Counted from the stretch's first letter, positions 1-8,929 are shown. The stretch is DNA of 64,000 nt from Streptomyces sp. NBC_00582 (GCF_036345155.1 NZ_CP107772.1:5952001-6016000); one strand, 5' to 3'. Notes: generated from the sequence alone by a model not told the origin. A program made the numbers and translations.

Positions 1-902
1 TGACCGGCAAGGTCGTCGCCGTCACAGGAGCGGGGCGGGGCATCGGACGGGCGGTGGCGCTCGCGGCGGCGGCCGAGGGCGCCCTGGTCGTCGTCAACGA
101 CTACGGGGTGGGCGTGGACGGCGCGTCGCCCACGAGCGAGGTCGCCGAGGCCGTCGTCAAGGAGATCGAGGCGGCCGGCGGCCAGGCCGTCGCGGTCGCC
201 GACGACATCTCCACGATGGCGGGCGGACAGCGGGTCGTGGACACCGCCCTGGAGGCGTACGGGCGGCTCGACGGGGTCGTCTGCGTGGCCGGGATCCTGC
301 GGGAGCGGATGCTGTTCAACATGTCCGAGGAGGAGTGGGACCCGGTGGTCGCCACCCACCTCAAGGGCACCTTCACGGTCTTCCGGGCCGCCTCCGCCGT
401 CATGCGCCGGCAGGGATCGGGCACGCTGATCGGCTTCACCAGCGGCAACCACCAGGGGTCCGTCTCGCAGGCCAACTACAGCGCGGCGAAGGGCGGGATC
501 ATCTCGCTGGTGCGGAGCGCCGCGCTGGGCCTGCACAAGTACGGCGTGACCGCCAACGCGGTCGCGCCGGTCGCACGGACGCGGATGTCGGCGGGCGTGC
601 CGATGGAGCTGGCGGAGATCGGGGAGCCGGAGGATGTCGCCGCGATGGTGATTTTCCTCTTGTCGGACCGCTCGCGGGAGCTTGGGATAACCGGACAGGT
701 CTACACCGTCGCCGGTGCGAAGATCGCTGTGTGGGCGCAGCCGCGGGAGCTGCGGGCCGCGTATGCCGAGGGGGGTTCCTGGACGCCGTCGCGGATCGCG
801 GAGGCGCTGCCGGGGTCGGTGGGGGTGGATCCGATGCCGATGCTGGAGCGGCTGGAGGAGATGCGGCGGGCCGCGGCGGAGGGGGCGCGGCCCAACGGGT
901 GA
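1..902 (+). CDS. SDR-family oxidoreductase, 5' end cut by one base
   Basis: NAD(P)-dependent short-chain dehydrogenase/reductase, probably acting on a 3-hydroxyacyl-CoA or another CoA-linked alcohol. The frame is open from base 3, and the window begins with TG followed by ACC, so the start codon begins one base before the window. The Rossmann motif TGAGRGIG lies at about residues 9-16. A catalytic-type Ser is near residue 148, and YSAAK places the catalytic Tyr and Lys near 160 and 164. The usual NNAG motif reads CVAG here. The N-terminal part (NDYGV and following) resembles the dehydrogenase domain of peroxisomal multifunctional enzyme type 2. An acyl-CoA dehydrogenase and an alcohol dehydrogenase follow on the same strand, which suggests a catabolic operon. 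The exact substrate cannot be read from the sequence. Confidence 0.88.
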   Translation, partial: TGKVVAVTGAGRGIGRAVALAAAAEGALVVVNDYGVGVDGASPTSEVAEAVVKEIEAAGGQAVAVADDISTMAGGQRVVDTALEAYGRLDGVVCVAGILRERMLFNMSEEEWDPVVATHLKGTFTVFRAASAVMRRQGSGTLIGFTSGNHQGSVSQANYSAAKGGIISLVRSAALGLHKYGVTANAVAPVARTRMSAGVPMELAEIGEPEDVAAMVIFLLSDRSRELGITGQVYTVAGAKIAVWAQPRELRAAYAEGGSWTPSRIAEALPGSVGVDPMPMLERLEEMRRAAAEGARPNG

Positions 903-920
903 GTGTCGGTTCGATCGGCG

Positions 921-967
921 GGTGCGGGTGCGTCGTGGCTGGTCGCGCAGTTCCCCGCGCCCCCTGA
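921..967. repeat. Short dispersed intergenic repeat, copy 1
   Basis: This stretch is almost identical to 55899-55944. The two differ by one C/T substitution and one extra C. The core reads GTGCGGGTGCGTCGTGGC and continues to GCGCAGTTCCCCGCGCCCC. Both copies lie immediately after a stop codon in a catabolic operon and before the next gene's ribosome binding site. I recall similar elements being common between Streptomyces genes, but their function is unknown to me. No coding role is apparent. Confidence 0.75.
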
Positions 968-1002
968 GGGGGTGACGGGTGACGTTTCTCGAGGAGGTGC
1001 AC

Positions 1003-2157
1003 GTGGATTTCGGGTTTGATCCGGCCGACGACGACTTTCGTGCCGAAGCTCGTGCCTGGCTCGACGAGCATGTGCCGGGGGTTTCCGACCGGCGTGGATG
1101 GGAGCGCACACTCGGTGCCGACGGGTGGATCGGGCTCGGGTGGAGCGAGGGCGGGTTCGGCAATCGGACCGCGAGTCTCACCCAGCAGGTCGCCTGGGCC
1201 GAGGAGTACACCCGCTCGGGTGCCCCGCCCCGGTCGGGGCACATCGGGGAGAACCTGCTCGCGCCCACGCTCCTCGCCCATGGCACCCCGGAGCAGAGGT
1301 CCCGCTTCCTGCCGCCCGTCGCCGCCGGCGCCGAGCTCTGGTGCCAGGGGTACAGCGAGCCGGGCGCCGGCTCCGACCTCGCCGGAGTGCGGACGCGTGC
1401 GGAAGCCGACGAGGGCGGGCGGACGTACCGCGTCACCGGGCAGAAGATCTGGACCTCCCTGGCGCACGAGGCCGACTGGTGTTTCGTCCTCGCCCGTACC
1501 GATCCCGGCTCGTCCCGTCATCACGGGCTGTCGTTCCTCCTCGTGCCCATGGACCAGCCGGGCCGCATCGAGGTGCGGCCGATCCGGCAGCTCACCGGCA
1601 CCAGCGAGTTCAACGAGGTCTTCTTCGACGGGGCACAGGCCCGTGCCGAGCATGTCGTCGGAGCCGCGGGCGACGGCTGGCGGGTCGCGATGAGCCTCCT
1701 CGGCTTCGAGCGCGGGGTGTCGACGCTCGCCCAGCAGATCGGGTTCGCGGAGGAACTCGGGCGCGTGGTGCGCACGGCGGTCGAGACGGGCGCGGCCGGC
1801 GATCCCCTCGTACGCGACCGGCTGGTGCGGCTGTGGGCGGAGCTGCGCACCATGCGGTGGAACGCGCTGCGGACCCTGGGCGGTTCGGGCGGACCGGGGG
1901 CGCCCAGTGTGGCCAAGCTGCTGTGGGCGGGCTGGCATCAGCGGCTCGGGGAGGCAGCGGTGCAGGTGCGGGGCGCTGCGGCGAGCGCGGGCCCGTCGGA
2001 CTGGACGCCCGAGAAGCCGTACGAACTCGACGACGCACAGCACCTGTTCCTGTTCTCCCGGGCCGACACCATCTACGGCGGCTCGGACCAGATCCAGCGC
2101 ACGATCATCGCCGAGCGCGTGCTCGGCCTGCCCAGAGAGCGCAAGGGGGTCGTCTGA
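1003..2157 (+). CDS. Acyl-CoA dehydrogenase
   Basis: FAD-dependent acyl-CoA dehydrogenase (FadE-like), expected to insert an alpha,beta double bond into an acyl-CoA in the cytoplasm. The sequence has the family signature YSEPGAGSDLAG in the middle domain and a C-terminal YGGSDQIQRTI loop that contacts FAD and the subunit interface. About 384 aa is normal for the family. The start is placed at GTG 1003 because GAGGAGG lies 5 bases upstream; an in-frame GTG at 979 would add 8 residues but has a poorer site. The stop overlaps the next start by one base (TGATG), indicating translational coupling with the alcohol dehydrogenase. The substrate is not evident. Confidence 0.92.
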   Translation: MDFGFDPADDDFRAEARAWLDEHVPGVSDRRGWERTLGADGWIGLGWSEGGFGNRTASLTQQVAWAEEYTRSGAPPRSGHIGENLLAPTLLAHGTPEQRSRFLPPVAAGAELWCQGYSEPGAGSDLAGVRTRAEADEGGRTYRVTGQKIWTSLAHEADWCFVLARTDPGSSRHHGLSFLLVPMDQPGRIEVRPIRQLTGTSEFNEVFFDGAQARAEHVVGAAGDGWRVAMSLLGFERGVSTLAQQIGFAEELGRVVRTAVETGAAGDPLVRDRLVRLWAELRTMRWNALRTLGGSGGPGAPSVAKLLWAGWHQRLGEAAVQVRGAAASAGPSDWTPEKPYELDDAQHLFLFSRADTIYGGSDQIQRTIIAERVLGLPRERKGVV

Positions 2158-3206
2158 TGCGAGGTGTGCTGTTCGACGGGAAGCGGGCGGAGGTCGTCGA
2201 CGATCTCGACGTACGCGATCCGGGGCCGGGCGAGGTGCTGGTGGCGATCTCGGCGGCCGGGCTGTGCCACAGCGATCTGTCGGTGGTCGACGGGACGATC
2301 CCCTTCCCGGCGCCGGTCGTCCTCGGCCATGAGGGAGCGGGGGTGGTGGAGGCGGTCGGGGCCGGCGTCGGTCATGTCGTCCCCGGTGACCATGTGGCCC
2401 TGTCCACCCTCGCGAGCTGCGGGACCTGCGCCGAGTGCGACCGGGGGCGGCCGACGATGTGCCGGCAGGCCATCGGGCGGCCCCAGAAGCCGTTCACGCG
2501 CGCGGGGCGGGCCGTCTACCAGTTCGCCTCCAACTCCGCCTTCGCCGAGCGGACGGTCGTCAAGGCCGTCCAGGCGGTGCGGATACCGAAGGACATACCG
2601 CTGACGTCCGCCGCGCTCATCGGATGCGGGGTGCTGACCGGGGTGGGCGCCGTGCTCAACCGCGCGCGGGTCGGGTACGGCGAGAGTGTCGTCGTCATCG
2701 GGACGGGCGGTGTCGGGCTCAACGTCCTCCAGGGCGCGCGGATCGCGGGGGCGCTGCGGATCGTCGCCGTGGACGCCAACCCGGCGAAGGAGACGGTGGC
2801 CCGGCGGTTCGGGGCCACCGACTTCCTGACCTCCACGGACGGCGTGCGGGACGTGCTGCCGACCGGCGCGGACCATGTCTTCGAGTGCGTGGGGCGGGTG
2901 GAACTGATCCGGGCGGCCGTCGACCTGCTCGACCGGCACGGGCAGGCGGTCCTGCTGGGGGTGCCGCCGGCGACGGCGGAGGCGACCTTCCTGGTCTCCT
3001 CCCTCTTCCTGGACAAGTCCATCCTGGGCTGCCGCTACGGCGCCTCGCGCCCCCAGCGGGACATCGCCCTGTACGCCGGCCTGTACCGCGAGGGCCGGCT
3101 CCTCCTCGACGAACTCATCACCCAGACCTACCCGGTCGAGGACTTCGAGAAGGCGGCGGCGGACGCGGAGGCGGGACGGGTGGCGCGGGGGGTGCTCACC
3201 TTCTAG
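2157..3206 (+). CDS. Zinc-dependent alcohol dehydrogenase (MDR family)
   Basis: Medium-chain Zn alcohol dehydrogenase of 349 aa that oxidises an alcohol to an aldehyde or ketone with NAD(P). The catalytic Zn ligands are visible in GLCHSD (Cys near 37) and GHEGAG (His/Glu near 60). The four structural-Zn cysteines have canonical spacing in CGTCAECDRGRPTMC. The nucleotide-binding motif is GTGGVGLN. It is coupled to the upstream acyl-CoA dehydrogenase by a one-base overlap and probably closes the operon. Its last 4 bases overlap the convergent gene at 3203-3481. It resembles the class III/NDMA-type branch, but the exact cofactor is uncertain. Confidence 0.92.
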   Translation: MRGVLFDGKRAEVVDDLDVRDPGPGEVLVAISAAGLCHSDLSVVDGTIPFPAPVVLGHEGAGVVEAVGAGVGHVVPGDHVALSTLASCGTCAECDRGRPTMCRQAIGRPQKPFTRAGRAVYQFASNSAFAERTVVKAVQAVRIPKDIPLTSAALIGCGVLTGVGAVLNRARVGYGESVVVIGTGGVGLNVLQGARIAGALRIVAVDANPAKETVARRFGATDFLTSTDGVRDVLPTGADHVFECVGRVELIRAAVDLLDRHGQAVLLGVPPATAEATFLVSSLFLDKSILGCRYGASRPQRDIALYAGLYREGRLLLDELITQTYPVEDFEKAAADAEAGRVARGVLTF

Positions 3207-3481
3207 GAGTCGGCCGACCGGGCGGTCCGGCCGCGCGTGGTCACGGCGAGGGTCAGCAGCGCCTCGACCGTGGAGAAGGCGCCGAAGCGCAGGCTCCAGG
3301 CGCCGACGGAGGACTCCGCGACGTCGGCGAGCGCCGGCAGTTCGAGCAGCACGGCGCCGAGCGCGAATCCGACGACGGTTCCGACGACCACGGCCCAGGT
3401 CGGCGGTTCGTGGATGACGGTCACGACCACGCCCGCGAGGGCCACGACGGCGCAGAGCGCGACGACCAGCGTGAGATACAT
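3203..3481 (-). CDS. Small membrane protein of unknown function
   Basis: A 92-aa protein with three predicted hydrophobic segments: residues about 3-22 (LTLVVALCAVVALAGVVV), 29-48, and a weaker one near 70-82. I do not recognise a family. The start is ATG at 3481. Its stop codon overlaps the end of the alcohol dehydrogenase gene on the other strand, a tight convergent arrangement. The C-terminus is Arg-rich (TTRGRTARSADS) and probably cytoplasmic. It follows the histidine kinase gene in the same direction after a hairpin, so it may be separately transcribed. Confidence 0.6.
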   Translation of the reverse strand: MYLTLVVALCAVVALAGVVVTVIHEPPTWAVVVGTVVGFALGAVLLELPALADVAESSVGAWSLRFGAFSTVEALLTLAVTTRGRTARSADS

Positions 3482-3533
3482 GCCCTCAGTGTTGCGGCGG
3501 ACGACGGCCCTCCCATCGTCTTGCGGGACGAAC

Positions 3534-3559
3534 CCCGTCTGTATCTCCGGATAGACGGG
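3534..3559 (-). terminator. Hairpin after the histidine kinase gene
   Basis: CCCGTC and GACGGG form an outer 6-bp stem, TATC and GATA an inner stem, and the apical loop is four bases (TCCG on +, CGGA on -). It begins 12 bases beyond the kinase stop and lies 53 bases before the start of the small membrane gene. It could be a terminator for the kinase or an operator for the next gene; no T-run follows, as is usual in Streptomyces. Confidence 0.5.
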
Positions 3560-3571
3560 ACCGGAGGGGTG

Positions 3572-5524
3572 TCATGCGTGCGGCGACCGGTCGAGGCCGT
3601 GCAGCAGTTCGCGCATGGCGGCGAGAGTCGAGCGGGCCTCGGCCGCGACCTCGTCAAGCCGTCCCGCGCGGGCGAGCTCCACGAGATGCGCCGTGCGGTG
3701 CAGGACGGCATCGCTCAGCCGCGCCGCGAGCAGCTGCCGTTCGGCCCCCGCGGACCGGTCGGCCTGCCACGCGGAACTGGCGAGCGCGAAGTCGTTCTGC
3801 GCGAGCACCCGCAGCCGGCGCCGGCGGACCAGCAGACCGGCGCCCCAGAGAACGGCGAAGACCGCGCACGCCGACAGGCTCGGCAACACGATCAGCACCG
3901 CCCAGTTGAGCCATGAGGGCACGGCCGCCGGCAGACCGCCGTCGGCAGCCGCCGTGGTGATCAGCACACAGGTGCTCACCACGCCCGTCGCCGTCACCCA
4001 GGGCCAGGTGCGCGGGCCGCGGTGGCTGTAGGCGCCCAGCGCGTTGACGGCGAGACCTTCGGCGATCAGGCCCACGACGAAGTAGGAGGACAGGTGCGCC
4101 AAGGGGGCCGAAGCGGCGGCCACGGGCCAGAGCAGGGAGCTCGCCAGGACGGCCGTCAGCGTGGCCCGGGGCGCGCGGCGCCGCCCCACCAGGGGAAGAG
4201 CGTGGAGGGCGAACAGAACGGAGACCAGGACGATTCCGGGGAGGGCCGCGTCCCTGGCTCCCCGGCTCCAGCCCTCGGTTCCGACCAGCACGAAGAAGAC
4301 CGGCAGCACCGCCGCGGTGAACGCGAGCACGGGGTCGACGAGCAACTGTTCCCGCAGGACGTCCCGCTGCCGGCCGCGCTGTGCCTGAGCGCCACCGGTG
4401 TCGGGCAGCACCGCCTCGACCCGCCAGCCGCCCTCTGCCGTGGGACCGGCGTCGAGCTCGCCGCCGACCGCGGCCGCGCGCTGCCTCATGCCCCTGACGC
4501 CGTGCCCGGACCCCGGGATGGCGGACGCCTGCGCCGTCCGCGCTCCCGAGGGTCCGTTGGTCACCGACACCAGCAGCCGGCCCTCCTCGCGCCGTACGGC
4601 GACCCGGACGGCCGTGCCGGGGGCGTAGCGGACGGCGTTGGTGAGGGCCTCACGGACGATGCCGTGGACGGCCTCGCCCACCGCGCCGGTCAGGTCCGGG
4701 GGGAGCTCGGTGGCGATGGGGCGGCCCAGCCGGCCGAATCCCGCGACCAGTTCCTGGATGCGGCCGGTCATCGATTCGGCCTCGCGCGGCTCCGGGTCCC
4801 GCAGGAGCCCCACCAGCCGCAGCAGGGACGTCTGTGTCTCCAGGCCGGTGCGTTCCGCGAACTCCAGGGCCTCGGCCGTCAGCTCCGGCCGCGTGTCGCC
4901 GAGCCTGCGGGCCGCGTCCACGGTGACGACCACCGAGGTCAGGTGATGGGCGCTCACGTCGTGCAACTCACGGGCCAGGCGCTCCCGTTCGTTCTCCGCG
5001 GCGTGCCGTCTGCTCTCCTCGGCCCCCGCCAGAAGACGGGCCGCGGTCAGGCGCCGCGCGTGCCACTGGCGTCGCGCCTCCCCCAGCCCGGCGCAGAGCA
5101 CGTACAGCAGGGCCGCGACCGCCCATTCCGCGAGGGGCACGGTGTGGAACCCGGACAGGGCGAAGGACAGCAGCCATTCGGCGGCGACGACCGCGGCGAC
5201 GGCCCGCAGCGTCACGGGAAGCGGACAGCGGACCGCGACCGAGTACAGGGACACCGGAGCCCCCAGGGCGAAGTAGCCGTCCTCCCAGGCGACCAGCCCG
5301 ACGGTCAGGGTGCCGATCGACCAGGCCAGGGAGGTCACCGGGGCCTGCCGCCGCCGGCCCAGGGCAGCCGTCTCCACCGCGAGCGCGCACCCGACCGCCA
5401 CGGTCGCGACCGCTCCGCGCGGACCGCCGTCACGCCAGGGGCCCTCGGCCCCCAGCCAGGCGAGCTGCGCCGCCGCCAGCAGCGCGGGCAGCAACCACCG
5501 GCGGATCGTCTCTGTCTCAGGCAT
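3572..5524 (-). CDS. Two-module sensor histidine kinase with degenerate second module
   Basis: Membrane histidine kinase of 650 aa. The first half is a complete NarL/DesK-type kinase: about four to five membrane segments (residues 10-145), a HisKA_3 phosphoacceptor ELHDV with His near 188, an N-box REALTNAV near 292-299 and a G-box GSGHGVRGM near 340. A second module starts near residue 395. It has about five further membrane helices (395-570) and a tail that mimics the dimerisation helix, but LHD is replaced by LSD (AARLSDAVLHRTAHLV). No second ATPase domain follows. A kinase normally ends near residue 380-400. No response regulator lies beside it, so it is an orphan. The start is ATG 5524; no better start lies upstream. 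Confidence 0.85.
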   Translation of the reverse strand: MPETETIRRWLLPALLAAAQLAWLGAEGPWRDGGPRGAVATVAVGCALAVETAALGRRRQAPVTSLAWSIGTLTVGLVAWEDGYFALGAPVSLYSVAVRCPLPVTLRAVAAVVAAEWLLSFALSGFHTVPLAEWAVAALLYVLCAGLGEARRQWHARRLTAARLLAGAEESRRHAAENERERLARELHDVSAHHLTSVVVTVDAARRLGDTRPELTAEALEFAERTGLETQTSLLRLVGLLRDPEPREAESMTGRIQELVAGFGRLGRPIATELPPDLTGAVGEAVHGIVREALTNAVRYAPGTAVRVAVRREEGRLLVSVTNGPSGARTAQASAIPGSGHGVRGMRQRAAAVGGELDAGPTAEGGWRVEAVLPDTGGAQAQRGRQRDVLREQLLVDPVLAFTAAVLPVFFVLVGTEGWSRGARDAALPGIVLVSVLFALHALPLVGRRRAPRATLTAVLASSLLWPVAAASAPLAHLSSYFVVGLIAEGLAVNALGAYSHRGPRTWPWVTATGVVSTCVLITTAAADGGLPAAVPSWLNWAVLIVLPSLSACAVFAVLWGAGLLVRRRRLRVLAQNDFALASSAWQADRSAGAERQLLAARLSDAVLHRTAHLVELARAGRLDEVAAEARSTLAAMRELLHGLDRSPHA

Positions 5525-5657
5525 GACTCTGCTCGTACGTCGGTGAACCGGGAGGCGCCCCGGCGCGAAAGCATCTTGGCATGTCCCTGGAGCGGCGCCG
5601 GAACCACCGGCTCCGGCCGGGATCGGCCGGCGGGGTGGGACCCGGTGTGCCGGCCGT

Positions 5658-6701
5658 TCAGCTCGGGGTGCCGACGCCGCCGTGGCTCCGGTGCTCGCCG
5701 ATGGGCGTTCCGCCGCCGGCGGTGCGGAAGGTGCGGCGGTACGCGGTCGGTGTGACCCCGAGGGCCGCCTGCAGGTGCTGTCGCATCGACTGGGCGGTGC
5801 CGAACCCGGCGTCCCGGGCGACCCGGTCGACGGACCGGTCGGTGGACTCCAGCAGATGGCGGGCGCGTTCGACGCGCTGCTGGGTGAGCCACTGGCCCGG
5901 GCTGACGCCGGTCTCCTCCCGGAAGCGGCGGGTGAACGACCGTACGGACATGGCCTCCCGCGCGGCCATGTCCCGCAGTTGGATCGGCTCGTGGAGCCGC
6001 CCGAGCGCCCAGGCGCGCGCGGCGGTCGTGCCGGTCTGCTGCGGATCGGGCACGGGCCGTTCGATGTACTGCGCCTGACCGCCGTCGCGGTGCGGCGGTA
6101 CGACGGTGCGGCGGGCGACGTCGTTGGCGATCGCGGTGCCGTGGTCGCGGCGGACCATGTGCAGGCACAGGTCGATGCCGGCGGCGACCCCGGCGGAGGT
6201 GAGGACGTCGCCGTCGTCGATGAACAGGACGTCCGGGTCGACGTCGACCTGCGGGAAGAGCCGTTGCAGATGCTCGGCGTCGGCCCAGTGCGTGGTGGCG
6301 GGCCGCCCGTCGAGCAGGCCGGCGGCGGCGAGGACGTACACCCCGGTGCAGATGGAGGCGAGCCGGGTGCCGGGCCGGAGGTGGGCGAGCGCGGCGGCGA
6401 GTTCGTCGGTGAGCACACCCTCCTCGAAGACCGGGCCGAGCTCGTACGAGGCGGGGACGACGACGGTGTCGGCGGTGGCGAGGGTCTCCGGCCCGTGCTC
6501 CACCATGATCGCGAAGTCGGCGTCCGTCTCGACGGGGCCCGGCGGCCGGATCGAGCAGGTCAGGACCTCGTACAGAGGCCGCCCCGCGGCGTCCTTGGGG
6601 CGGCCGAAGATGCGGTGCGGGATGCCCAGCTCGAAGGGGAGGATGCCGTCCAGGGCGAGGACGACGACGCGGTGCGGGCGGAAGTCCGGGCCATCACTCA
6701 T
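5658..6701 (-). CDS. GlxA-type AraC-family transcriptional regulator
   Basis: A 347-aa regulator with an N-terminal DJ-1/PfpI-like (class I glutamine amidotransferase-like) domain, residues about 8-190. This domain includes the nucleophile-elbow motif SICTGVYVLA. A C-terminal AraC double helix-turn-helix follows at about 220-320 (MSVRSFTRRFREETG, RVARDAGFGTAQSMRQHL). Proteins of this architecture act as activators or repressors in catabolism, and the amidotransferase-like domain is thought to sense a ligand. It diverges from the MFS transporter at 6774, about 70 bp away, and is the obvious candidate regulator of that transporter. The start is ATG 6701. Confidence 0.88.
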   Translation of the reverse strand: MSDGPDFRPHRVVVLALDGILPFELGIPHRIFGRPKDAAGRPLYEVLTCSIRPPGPVETDADFAIMVEHGPETLATADTVVVPASYELGPVFEEGVLTDELAAALAHLRPGTRLASICTGVYVLAAAGLLDGRPATTHWADAEHLQRLFPQVDVDPDVLFIDDGDVLTSAGVAAGIDLCLHMVRRDHGTAIANDVARRTVVPPHRDGGQAQYIERPVPDPQQTGTTAARAWALGRLHEPIQLRDMAAREAMSVRSFTRRFREETGVSPGQWLTQQRVERARHLLESTDRSVDRVARDAGFGTAQSMRQHLQAALGVTPTAYRRTFRTAGGGTPIGEHRSHGGVGTPS

Positions 6702-6773
6702 GGCCCGATCCTAGCGAACGCTGTCCTTCGGGCCAGTGGTGGCGGGGGGTGGGACAGCGGACCCTTAGTGACG

Positions 6774-8104
6774 TGACCCAGACAAGCGAGGCTCGCGCAG
6801 CCGTAGAGGACGAGAAGCCCACCTCCCGTACCCGCCCGCGGCGGAGCCGCATGATCACGCCGCACCGCGCCTGGTTCGTCGCCGCCGTCACCTTCGTCAC
6901 GATCATCGGCGCGGCCGCCTTCCGCTCGCTGCCCGGTCTGCTCATCGACCCGCTGCACCAGGAGTTCGGCTGGTCACGCGGCACGATCGGCGCGGCCGTC
7001 TCGGTCAACCTCGCCCTGTACGGGCTCACCGCGCCCTTCGCCGCCGCGCTGATGGACCGTTTCGGCATCCGCCGGGTGGTCGCGGTCGCCCTGACCGTGA
7101 TCGCGCTCGGCTCCGGCCTGACGGTGTGGATGACGGCGGCCTGGCAACTCCTGCTCTGCTGGGGACTGCTGGTCGGTCTGGGCTCCGGCTCGATGGCGCT
7201 GGCCTTCGCCGCGACGGTCACCAACCGCTGGTTCACCGAGCGCCGCGGCCTGGTCAGCGGCATCCTGACCGCCGCGTCCGCCTCCGGCCAGCTCATCTTC
7301 CTGCCGCTGCTGTCCTGGATGATCACCCGCTACGACTGGCGCCCCGCCGCGGTCACGGTGGCCCTGGCCGCCCTCGCCGTCGTCCCCTTCGTCTGGCTGC
7401 TGCTGCGCGACCACCCGGCGGACGTGGGGGCGAGCCCGTACGGGTCGAAGGAGTTCGTGCCGAAGCCGGCGCCCGTGCAGGGGGCCGCGAGCCGCACGAT
7501 CAAGGTCCTGTTCTCCGCCATGCGCACCGGGCCCTTCTGGCTGCTCGCCGGCACCTTCGCGATCTGCGGCGCCTCCACGAACGGCCTGGTCCAGACCCAC
7601 TTCGTGCCCGCCGCCCACGACCACGGCATGCCGGTCACGGCCGCGGCCTCGCTCCTCGCGGTCGTCGGTGTCTTCGACGTCGTCGGCACGATCGCCTCCG
7701 GCTGGTTCACCGACCGCTTCTCGCCGCGCCGCCTGCTGGCGGTCTACTACGCGCTGCGCGGGATCTCCCTCCTCTTCCTGCCCATGCTGCTGGCGCCGAC
7801 CGTCCATCCGCCGATGATCTTCTTCATCGTCTTCTACGGCCTCGACTGGGTCGCCACCGTCCCGCCCACCCTCGCCCTGTGCCGCGAGCAGTACGGCGAC
7901 GACAGCGCCATCGTCTTCGGCTGGGTCCTGGCCTCCCACCAGGTCGGCGCGGCCCTGGTCGCCTTCCTCGGCGGCGTCGCCCGCGACACCTTCGGCTCCT
8001 ACGACGTCGTCTGGTACGCCTCGGGCGCCCTGTGCGCGGCGGCGGCCCTGATGGCCCTGGTCATCCGCCGACGGCCGACGGGGCCGGCCCTGGCGGCGGC
8101 CTGA
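6774..8104 (+). CDS. MFS transporter, monocarboxylate/oxalate-formate-like
   Basis: Twelve-helix major facilitator protein. The segment FGWSRGTIGAAVS with the loop DRFGIRRV between helices 2 and 3 is typical of the MCT/OFA branch, which moves monocarboxylates or organic acids. The first helix begins only after about 35 polar residues. GTG 6774 is chosen as start, but no clear ribosome binding site supports it. GTG 6749 and ATG 6851 (directly before helix 1) are alternatives. The gene diverges from a GlxA-type regulator and converges on the flavin reductase, with a MITE between. The transported substrate is unknown. Confidence 0.85.
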
Positions 8105-8148
8105 CGACGACGCCTCCCGGGCGGGCGGCCAGGCCGTGTCCGGCCTAG

Positions 8149-8319
8149 GCCGTGTCTGACAATTCCCGTCGTCGCCCGGAGGGCGGCCTGGCGGCGTCAG
8201 GTGCGTGCTCTCGGCGTGCCGGGCGTAGACCCTCGTACTGGGCGTACTAGGGTCTGCGCCCGGTGCGCCGAGAGTGCGTGCATGGCGTCGCGAGGCAGAC
8301 GGGAATTGTCAGACACGGC
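8149..8319. mobile_element. 171-bp MITE, copy 1, at a CTAG target
   Basis: Element with 22-bp perfect terminal inverted repeats beginning GCCGTGTCTGACAATTCCCG, flanked directly by CTAG on both sides (8145-8148 and 8320-8323). It differs from the second copy at 35363-35533 by one base only (A versus C in the GTACTAGGG segment). The interior also folds back (AGACCCTCGTAC against GTACTAGGGTCT, CTCGGCG against CGCCGAG), so the whole element is one long imperfect hairpin. It encodes no transposase and must be moved in trans. A 4-bp CTAG duplication fits the YTAR target of IS5-type elements. The right-hand CTAG provides the stop codon of the flavin reductase gene. Confidence 0.88.
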
Positions 8320-8916
8320 CTAGGCGCGCGGCGGGAGGAACCGGCCCCTGTGGAACAGCAGGGGCTCTTCCCCGTCCCCGTCGGCGGTCGTCCCCAGGGC
8401 GCTCACCCGGCCCACGACGATGAGGTGGTCGCCTCCCGTGTGGACCGCGTGGACGGTGCAGTCGATCCACGCGAGCGTGCCGGTGAGGCGCGGGGAGCCC
8501 GTGGCCGGGGCCGCGTCATAGGGCACGCCCGTGAACTTGTCGGCGCCGCTCACCGCGAAGGCGCGGCACAGCGCGGCCTGGCGCGCGGCGAGGACGTTGA
8601 CGCAGAAGGCGCCCGCGTGGGCGATGCGCGGCCAGGTCGTGGACGTACGGCCGACCATGAAGGCGACCAGGGGCGGGTCGAGGGAGAGGGAGGAGAAGGA
8701 CTGGCAGGCGAAGCCGGCGGGGCCGTCCGGCGTCGTCGCCGTGACAACGGTCACGCCCGACGCGAAGTTCCCCAGCACCCGCCGGAACTCGCCCGGGTCC
8801 ACCGGCGCCCGCTCGTCCTCGCGGACGCAGCGCAGTTCGGGACGGGGCAGCGGTTCGACCGGGCCCGCCCTCAAGTAACGGACGGCGGCGGCCGCCATCC
8901 CCGCGTGTCCCATCAT
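8320..8916 (-). CDS. Flavin reductase family protein
   Basis: A 198-aa FMN/FAD reductase of the HpaC/HsaB type, which supplies reduced flavin to a two-component monooxygenase using NAD(P)H. The core NFASGVTVVTATTPDGPAGF (from about residue 49) and the following SFSSLSLDPPLVAF are typical of the family. The start is ATG 8916 with GAGGA just upstream. A 15-bp operator lies 13 bases before the start, linking it to the TetR regulon. An attractive partner is the luciferase-like monooxygenase at 54768, which has the same operator. The TAG stop lies in the CTAG that flanks the MITE, so the insertion left the coding sequence intact. Confidence 0.9.
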   Translation of the reverse strand: MMGHAGMAAAAVRYLRAGPVEPLPRPELRCVREDERAPVDPGEFRRVLGNFASGVTVVTATTPDGPAGFACQSFSSLSLDPPLVAFMVGRTSTTWPRIAHAGAFCVNVLAARQAALCRAFAVSGADKFTGVPYDAAPATGSPRLTGTLAWIDCTVHAVHTGGDHLIVVGRVSALGTTADGDGEEPLLFHRGRFLPPRA

Positions 8917-8929
8917 GTCCTCATTGAAG

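Noticed and set aside
3572..6418. The histidine kinase frame continues open upstream into the AraC-type regulator gene, suggesting a 948-residue fusion.
   Set aside because: The upstream part is the regulator's region in another frame, has no domain, and ATG 5524 gives a natural kinase N-terminus.
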